Below, in pieces: positions 56,902 through 64,000 of a stretch of 64,000 nucleotides of DNA. Under the pieces are notes generated by a model. It was not told the DNA's origin and searched no databases. It saw only the letters and a program-made list of their open reading frames with translations. The first letter of the stretch is position 1, and each line of letters opens with the position of its first letter. Both the position numbers and the translations under genes were made by a program. Origin of the DNA: Buddleja alternifolia (taxonomy: Eukaryota; Streptophyta; Magnoliopsida; Lamiales; Scrophulariaceae); assembly GCA_019426215.1 (NCBI GenBank), contig CM033405.1, positions 30,038,199-30,102,198 of the forward strand, given 5' to 3'.

Positions 56902-58257
56902 TGTAACTCAAGATACACCTAAGAGGGGGTGAATTAGGTTATTAAAACTTGTGCTTAAACGCACATCGGAATTGATAAGTACCAAAAAGTAAAACTGAAA
57001 AAATACTTATATTGAAATAATGACTGGAACTTAAAAGTTCCAGAACAAGATCCAAATGAAGATTTAATACAAAACACAATGAAAAAGATAAGTGTTGAAA
57101 GATTTCAGACACTACAAATACTAACCAGGCAAAACACACTCGGTTATGAAGAAGTGAGTTTTGCTCTACTATATCCTAGGAACAAAAGGGCGGAATCAAA
57201 AGGTTAATTTGCAACTACGACTCCAACTGGGAATTATGAGAGACTAGACTCAAAAACACTTCTTGATCACTCGTGTTTGTCACTCTGAATTCCAAGCACT
57301 AACTGGTACCGCTCCTTCCTCACTGGAACTTAGCGGAGAAGATACCTATGAACAAGAATAAATTGATATCAATAATGTGCTGTAAACAATGTTTTGAAAA
57401 TCGGACCGCACCGACCGGTCCGACCGCTCAAAACAGGAACAGGCCATCAAACCGGTCCGGTTATGCGAAAAAACCGTTCAGGGGTCAGAACCGCGGTCAG
57501 AACCGGTCAAAACGGGTTGAACCGGACAATTTTGAAAATAATGAAATTCAACCTTTTAAATTCTAAAAATCTGAACTTGACCCCTTTAAAATCTAAAAAT
57601 ATGCAATTGGCCCCCCAAAATATAGGAAATACATTTTTTTTTTATATTTTCATATATATATAGGAAATACATATTTTTTTTCATATTTTCATATTTTATA
57701 TATTTAATAGTATATTAATTATTATTTATTGCATAATTATGACGTCACCGGTTCGACCCCGATTGAACCGGTGACCCGTGACTCGGTTATTTTTTCAGTT
57801 TGCTGTCCGATCGGATTTTCAGAACATTGGCTGTAAAAGGCTTGTGGAATTCATAATTTGACTGAAGAGATATGATGTGTATATAGAGAGAGAGCAGAAA
57901 GCATGATAAGGAAATGGAATAAATGTAAAACGGCTCCTTCCAAACATAGGCACAAACGGCTTCTTACCAAACAAAAGAGAACAAGTCAAACGCTGAGAAA
58001 GGTAAGGCTAGATATCAGAATAAATCATAAGATATAATTTAATCCTATATTAAGACATGTGATAGATAAAATAAGGAATAAAATAAAAGGCTACTAAGGA
58101 AAGATATGATAGATATGATTGTACTTTCCTCATGTAGGATCCTAACTTGCTGGAGAGATCAAGCAATTTGCATAAGCAAGAAAAGTAATTAGTGGAGGAA
58201 ATATATGTTTGTCATCATCAAAATCAATCAAGATTTATTACAACCAAAAAGTCAACA
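56902..58257 (-). mobile_element. Copia LTR (SIRE-like) with nested hAT MITE
   Basis: Starts TGTAACTCAAGATACACC and ends AAAAAGTCAACA. Next to it, on the minus strand, GTCATCATCAAAAAGGGAGA forms a PPT typical of SIRE-type copia 3' ends. Thus it is a 3' LTR whose internal region is deleted after about 58305. Without the MITE the LTR is about 0.9 kb. The left boundary rests on a TG only. Confidence 0.55.
57387..57829. mobile_element. hAT-type MITE
   Basis: The termini CAATGTTTTGAAAATCGGAC and the inverted GATCGGATTTTCAGAACATTG match at about 18 of 21 positions. An exact 8-bp duplication GCTGTAAA flanks it (57379-57386 and 57830-57837), diagnostic of hAT. The interior contains ACCGGTCCGG-like GC-rich inverted motifs near both ends. 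No coding capacity. Confidence 0.85.
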
Positions 58258-58305
58258 ATCTCTCCCTTTTTGATGATGACAAGTAATAAGATACCTATTT
58301 CGAAT

Positions 58306-59611
58306 AAATAAAACTAGCGTGTGACCCGTGCTATGCACGAAAATTTATTAAATTATTATTTGAAAAAACTACGAAAATTCCATTAAAATAAATTTTTATA
58401 TCAAAATAACCCATGAAAATATTATCAATCTTACAAACTTATTCTACTAACTTTTCATTGAAAAAATTCAAAAGTTAAAATTAACAATATTTGGACCAAA
58501 TTATCCTTCATTTCTTAAGTTACGAATTAATTATTTGATTTTTCTTAACAATTTCATTTTTTGTGTTGAATTTTTTAAATTGAAAACTTTAAGAATTAAA
58601 TTACCCTTCATTATGCACTAAATAAGAAGAACATTCAAAATCTAAGAATTTGAAACTAAAATCATAATCAATATCAATTATCAATACAAAAGTTCTAAGT
58701 AAATAAATTATGTATATAGAATTACAATTGATTAATTCTTATCTATAAGGTTAAGGACAATTAAGTCCATAAATTTATTATTTTTGAAGGTTATTTTTTT
58801 AAATGGAAAGTTGATGGAGTGTGATTTTTTTTATTAAAAATTATCATTTTTTTAGATATAAACGTTTATTTTGAGAGGTTTATAATTATTTTCCCTTTTT
58901 ATTTTCTATCTGCATGAACTAACTCAAAAATAATTCAAAAACATAAATGAGTCCAAATATATCTATTACCATATGAAATAGCTGTAAGTTTTACAGTGCT
59001 TTCCTACGGGTTAAAAAAAATTCTCAATGAATCAAGTATATTTTCCTGGAGCAAACCTAAAGGAAAATATTATTATAAGCAATTAAGTGTTTAAATACTT
59101 TCCTTGCCCTCATCAAAGATCAGCCATCACCTAGTAAAAGGAAAAGTGACCAAAGAACTTAGAGAAATATAAATAAACGTAACTATAATATAATTTCAAA
59201 AAAACAAAATAAAAAAATTAATACGAAATTGGAAGCATATTAATTAAAATGTTTTCAGTGCATTGGTATATACTCAAATCAGTTCATTGCTTACCAAAAA
59301 AATAAAAAAAATACTCAAATCTCAAATTTAGAGATTTGTTGCCAAAAAGTACAACACATATTCAATCATTTTAAAATTGATAGGAAAAAAAAGGAAAGAA
59401 GAGAATAACGAAGAGTAATAGTTTCAAATTTGTCAAAACATATTTAAGCGTGTTTCACTTAGAGAACTGTTATTAGCACTAAAAAAATTGTCAATCGCAC
59501 TTCATTCAAGCTTTTTGAATTAAGCAAATTACCAAAACGTTAATTTAATTTCAAAATAGCTTTTAGCTTACAATATGCATTATGTACATGTGTATCGACA
59601 ATGACCTTGGA
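58306..59611. other. AT-rich intergenic sequence
   Basis: It opens with ACTAGCGTGTGACCCGTGCT, a motif I associate with the ends of decayed plant repeats, but no matching end was found. Otherwise nothing is recognised. Confidence 0.4.
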
Positions 59612-59859
59612 CTTTGTCTTTTTACTTCATGTTCTCCATTTTCTTCCTTCATCTAATTTATAAACTGGTTCTTACTATGAACTCTTGCTATGATAGTGGT
59701 TGACGTATAATTCATATTTTGAAAAAAAGAAAGTCCTTTGTCTATTTACTTCATGTTCTCCATTTTCTTCCTTCATCTAATTTATAAACTGGTTCTTACT
59801 ATGAACTCTTGCTATGATAGTGGTTGACGTATAATTCATATTTTGAAAAAAAGAAAGTC
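59612..59859. repeat. 124-bp tandem duplication
   Basis: 59612-59735 repeats at 59736-59859 with one visible mismatch (CTTTTTAC versus CTATTTAC). This implies a very recent duplication. Confidence 0.95.
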
Positions 59860-59970
59860 TTACTAAAGCAGACATAAATAACTAATTATCCCTCAAAATA
59901 TTGGAAATAACTCAAAATCATAATTTAATTAGTATAGATCTAGAATTTTATCAAAAGGATGCTTGAAACT

Positions 59971-60174
59971 GCTAACATAAGTTGGCTCAGTTGGTAAGGA
60001 AGGGTCACTTCCCCTCAGAAGGTTGTGTGTTCGATTTCCTCTGCCGACGTGAGGGCTGTGTTGATGGGCGATCTGTAAGTACCTCTATAAGTGGCCTATG
60101 GTCCCGGGGGCATGCCCTGACCCAGGTAGTTGACCGGAGCCGACCCTACCTAAACTTTTTCGGAGTGGAAAAAA
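59971..60174 (+). mobile_element. tRNA-derived SINE
   Basis: The 204-bp element has pol III box A (GGCTCAGTTGGTAAGG) and box B (GGTTGTGTGTTCGATT), a tRNA-unrelated body and a terminal A-run. It is flanked by an 18-bp duplication AAAAGGATGCTTGAAACT at 59953-59970 and 60175-60192. Long duplications and an A-tail indicate L1-type retrotransposition. The body ending in GGAGTGG resembles plant Au-like SINEs (inference). Confidence 0.9.
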
Positions 60175-60192
60175 AAAAGGATGCTTGAAACT

Positions 60193-61426
60193 ATGTTTAA
60201 TTTCCGTTCAAAGCTAAAAGATTTGGAAATATTGTAATTAAACTAATTCAATTTAAAGCATATGTTTTATCTTAGTTTTTAAACCGTCTCATTAAAAAGT
60301 GGTAAACCATGCATGTATTTTCTTTTTCTATGAGAAAAGTCATTCACTTGAGAAATCTCCAAAAATGCAAATCTTAAGCCAACTTGGAGTGGGTGATTTT
60401 GTCCACCAAAAATGATGGTTTAAAAAGTATAGCATACGAAACCAATACTATTACCCATTATGTATTCCCTGTAATTTAGATAACAAAACGAATTGTTAAG
60501 CTTTTTAGTTTTCTACCTCACAGATCCCAAACATAATCTTTCCTTGCCAAAAAAATTAATCATTTGTGAGATTAATATTGATTAAATTTTAAAATTGTCA
60601 GTTGTACTTTTCATAGCTTATGGAAATTATTAATCCAATCACAAACTTAATTAAGTTAATGATTTTAAGAATACCGTAAGAAAATTAAACGGAGCGATCG
60701 TTCTGAGAATATGTTTTTCTTAAAAAAAAATAGGAGTTAATATTTTGTTGATAATTAAGTAGGATTATTAAATAAAAGATACATCTCAAACATTTAGATA
60801 ATTTGGTGATTAGATGATAGTAAAAAGTGGTATGAATACAATCGATCAACCAAAGAGAATTAATCATCGAAACGAAAAAAAGCAAAGAGAATTATTTACC
60901 CTCCCACCCATCCCAAAAAAAGAGAACGAAAGCAAAGAGGATTTCATCTAACATATATTGCGATATAAAAAAAAGAGAGTATTTTCATTGTTATAGCCAA
61001 TAAACCAAGAAAGTCCATTAAAATTAAAATTTGTCTATACACACACATATATAATACTAATGGTTCTTGTTACCTTATGAATGAGAGGCAAAGAGAACAA
61101 AAAAGCATGCCGGCACGGCATATGGATGAAGGAAAAATTATTAAGATGAGTAAATGATGGGAAAAATATATCCTTCACATCGCCGGGTAAAAATTCAATT
61201 AAGATGAAGGAGATATTGCTAGGTTCTACCGAGAATAGAAACTTTAGTATGTATATAACATATAACAAATGGAAAAATGAAAATACTTACTAAAGTTAAA
61301 GAGATAATTTAGGAAAAATAACAATGCATATTTTGTCATTAATGAAAATATAATTATCACAATTTTATTAGGAAGGCAAGTTTTCTTTTTCTGTTGACTT
61401 TGTGTCTCCAAAATAAAAAAGAGAAT
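60193..61426. other. AT-rich intergenic sequence
   Basis: Only short low-complexity ORFs on the minus strand; none has a recognisable domain. Confidence 0.5.
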
Positions 61427-61673
61427 ATTACATGTACATCCACTGACTTTAGTGCAAAATTACTGAAAACCCCCTGCCTTTTTGAAATTACATAAAAAAC
61501 CCCACATGTTAAGATATTATAACAATTACACCCCCTTCATATTTAAAAGTTCTTACAATTTAACCCCCTGTAAACCTTACAAATAGACCCCTCGAAGGAG
61601 TCTTGTTGTAATTTAACAAAAGTAAGGGGGTGTTTTGATAATCAACACTAAAGTGAGGGGGTGTGCATGTAAT
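61427..61673. mobile_element. Small TIR element (MITE)
   Basis: ATTACATGTACATCCACTGA at the left pairs inverted with the right end (TCACTTTAGTG / ATTACATGCACACCCCCTCA). Both halves have CCCCCT-rich words. The target duplication is unclear. Confidence 0.55.
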
Positions 61674-61906
61674 TCACCTAAATACCAACAACAAAGATTT
61701 TGTTAAATATGGAAGACCACCATTTAACGTAGCTAAAAATAAGGATGCAATATTTAAGTAAATTATGTTCTTAAGGATTTCAAAATGATAAACCAACCAA
61801 TGACAAAATTATTGACAATTTAAATAATTCAAAATTACTAAAAAATAGTATTGAGCTGATCAATTGAGTCAAAATCAATTTAAAATTTCTAGAACCTTTC
61901 CACCGG

Positions 61907-63040
61907 CTAAGAAGCAGTACTCTGGTGCAGTTTTATAAATCGACCTCGAGCCTGAAAAATAAAACATTTTGATTATACATTAGTGTAAAAGTAAATCAAA
62001 CAAAAAATTAAAAAGAGAAAGTAGTATTTACACAAATTATACAATTTTAACAATATAACTTTATTAATTCATCCACCATAATATTGATTGTCAATTTTAA
62101 AAGCTGAAGCAAATATGCATATATATACATATATGATTTAAATTTTATATTATCAATGAATCACAAATGTAAAAAGTTATATCAAATATATTTGTTCAAA
62201 TAATATAAAAACCCGAAAAAGGCAAAAGGACCTAAAAAGATAAGGAGAAATAAGTAAAACATATTATACGGACAAACGCGGACAAAAGACCGTAAACATA
62301 AACATATGATATACACTCACCAAAAAATTGAAACTTACTTTTGATCTGCAAGTTTCAAGGCCTCCAAAGCTGCCGAAGCTTCATTGTGTGCATTATGTAC
62401 ATTTCCGCTAAAGAACAGGAGCAAATCATTATGTAAGTTATCAACATTAGTTGATAATTTAATTGAAATTATGATAAAGATTGAAGACAAAAGATTGCAA
62501 CAATATTCGAGGGTGGAAGCTTGGTAATGAAATTTTAATTACCATTATTTAAATTATTGAAAAGAAATAGAAGGAGCCATTTAGATTTTTAGTTTTCAAA
62601 AACTCAAAACAACTCACCTTAATTTTTCTCCACTTCTTAAAGCACAATTTTCCTTTATTGTTATTGGAGGCTTGCATTACTGATCGTCTGACCCCATAGC
62701 CGCAACAATATAATATAATTTTGTTTTAGAAACACATATAAAACAGAAATAAACCATAATACTAATATAAATCTTTTGAATTATGAAACTAATACCTCTT
62801 AATGTCTCCATAGCACTCGTTTTTCTTCCGTCAAATCATTGCAGTCTACACATTGTCAAGAGAGAAATTAACAAATAAAAAATAGTGTATTCATCATTTT
62901 CTTTTATTTACAATAACTGAAATCTATTGAAACAAACGAATAGAAAACTACTACTTTCAAAACTTGGGACTCTAGATTGCCAGAAACTTCATGGGAACAC
63001 TTCAAGAACACAACCAATTGGATACCATATATTTTTGAAT
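61907..63040 (-). pseudogene. Exon-like fragments of an unrecognised gene
   Basis: Several minus-strand segments have splice signals and short open frames. About 63040-62950 (acceptor TGTAG, donor AAA|GTAGTA) encodes Q-L-V-V-F-L-K-C-S-H-E-V-S-G-N-L-E-S-Q-V. 62407-62339 (acceptor TTTAG, donor AAAA|GTAAG) encodes N-V-H-N-A-H-N-E-A-S-A-A-L-E-A-L-K-L-A. 61951-61907 (acceptor TTTTCAG) ends A-R-G-R-F-I-K-L-H-Q-S-T-A-S. Phases do not all agree between neighbours, so this may be a decayed gene. No family is recognised. Confidence 0.3.
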
Positions 63041-63544
63041 TTTTCTACACAATGGCTTTAATAAAGCATTTTCCCTAGGAAGAATGAGGCAATCAGCCGG
63101 AAAAAATTTCTTTGAGTCCTGTGACAATTAATGATATATCATCCACCATTTTAAAATTCAAATGTCATTTATCATTTCAAAGCTTTTGAAAATTGAAATA
63201 CTGTAAATGTGAAGGTGAACCAATAAGAAATTTTCTACTTAATAAAAAACTTCAAATTTCTAATAATTGAGTATTTGGTCAAAATTGAGTTATTGGGTCA
63301 AAAGACTTCCTTCAAATAATAATAGTAATAGAAGAATAGATAGATAGATAGATACTGATTGGAATGATTTTACCAAAGCTTCCCCTGAAGAGGTGATTCC
63401 TCCCCATGTCTAAACAATTATTGCCAACAAGCATAAAATCATAGATCAGAATACAACTAGGACTATATTAGGGATCATAATGAGGTACCGCTTCTCTCCC
63501 CCTTCATCATCAAAAAGTAGTTAGGTTTGGAGATATCAAGTATG

Positions 63545-64000
63545 CGCAAATTTAGGAACTTCCATAATGCTAAGATTAGATCTTAACTTTGAGAATCTGT
63601 TTCATCTTTATCAAATTTGGTGGATGTGCACATGGGAGCAGAGAGAGGGTTACACTCATCTATTTGGAACTTCCGAAGGAGTTCCCTAGTATTTTTCTCT
63701 TGAGATATGAAGGTTCCATCCTTGGTCTATTTTACTTGTAATCCGAGAAAAAAGTTCAATTCTTCCATAAAGCTCATCTCGAATTCCTGGTGCATATCAT
63801 TTTTATCAAGTTTGTTACTGAAAATCCATTTGGTGCCAATAACTAGATGATATGTGGGTCTTTTGACTAGGTTCCAAACTTGGTTCCTGTCAAATTGGGT
63901 AAGTTCCTCTTCCATGGCTTTGACCCATGATTCATCATTAAGAGTTTCTTCAACATTGTTAGGCTTCATATGGGACAGGAAAACAAAACTACCAACATCC
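63545..64000 (-). pseudogene. Copia (SIRE-like) reverse-transcriptase remnant with internal deletion
   Basis: The frame enters from beyond the right edge (F-L-S-H-M-K-P-N-N-V-E-E-T-L) and reads W-V-K-A-M-E-E-E-L, W-N-L-V-K-R-P and G-T-K-W-I-F-S-N-K-L-D. It then jumps to F-E-M-S-F-M-E-E-L-N-F-F-L-G-L-Q-V-K. Compared with related RTs, about 200 residues including the YVDD site are missing. A TAG follows, and homology (T-K-D-G-T-F-I-S-Q-E-K, L-L-R-K-F-Q-I-D-E-C) continues to about 63590. It may share an origin with the LTR at 56902-58257. Confidence 0.8.

Noticed and set aside
57348..57663. 72- and 89-codon Arg/Pro-rich ORFs
   Set aside because: They come from GC-rich ACCGGT repeats in the hAT MITE.
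56902..58257. Solo LTR
   Set aside because: A PPT-like tract directly abuts one end, so part of the internal region was retained; a deleted element is more likely than LTR-LTR recombination.
59971..60060. tRNA gene
   Set aside because: A- and B-box words are present, but the cloverleaf is not formed and the unit has an A-tail and an 18-bp target duplication, so it is a SINE.
59982..60188. 68-codon ORF
   Set aside because: It is contained in the SINE and starts at a non-ATG codon.

Overview
This window is eukaryotic nuclear DNA from a flowering plant, almost certainly a eudicot. It is AT-rich, has GT-AG introns, and is mostly made of plant transposable elements: Ty1/copia, Ty3/gypsy of Tat type, PIF/Harbinger, Mutator-like and hAT-like elements, and a tRNA-derived SINE. 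The species cannot be named from sequence alone. No prokaryotic, organellar or CRISPR features were seen.

Region 1 (1-10.6 kb) holds a minus-strand ankyrin-repeat gene of the ACD6/ITN1-like type. Three exons (10585-10104, 2945-2799, 465-29) join in perfect phase, and the gene runs off the left edge. Its ~7.2 kb intron contains a nearly intact, young copia element (2982-8114; two differences between its 482-bp LTRs by eye) and a small TIR element. Its next intron contains a Mutator-like element with 9-bp target duplications (958-2348).

Region 2 (10.6-14.1 kb) has a gag-like ORF (11780-11214, minus) with a triplicated ~200-bp repeat directly upstream, nested TIR elements, and exon-like ends of an unknown gene.

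Region 3 (14.4-31.1 kb) is a retrotransposon nest. An old copia element (14.4-15.9 and 25.3-27.7 kb) is split by a 9.4-kb long-LTR copia element (15893-25249, perfect GTAAA duplication). It is cut at its gag end by the LTR of a third copia element (27709-30003). A hAT-like remnant follows.

Region 4 (31265-46865) is a Tat-type gypsy element with a perfect GTTAC duplication. It keeps gag, protease and a rearranged antisense Transposase_28-like ORF, but no reverse transcriptase or integrase was found. Its gag is split by a 9.9-kb tandem array of five copia RNase H fragments alternating with six LTR pieces (32898-42786), with a period of 1936-1948 bp.

Region 5 (47120-55398) is the best-preserved element: a PIF/Harbinger transposon with ~190-bp TIRs. 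It has intact two-exon Myb/SANT and three-exon DDE-nuclease genes on the plus strand, and a second, divergent Myb/SANT gene on the minus strand.

Region 6 (55.4-64 kb) is AT-rich intergenic DNA. It holds a copia LTR carrying a hAT MITE, a SINE with an 18-bp target duplication, small repeats, exon-like fragments of unknown origin, and at the right edge a copia reverse-transcriptase remnant that has lost its catalytic core.
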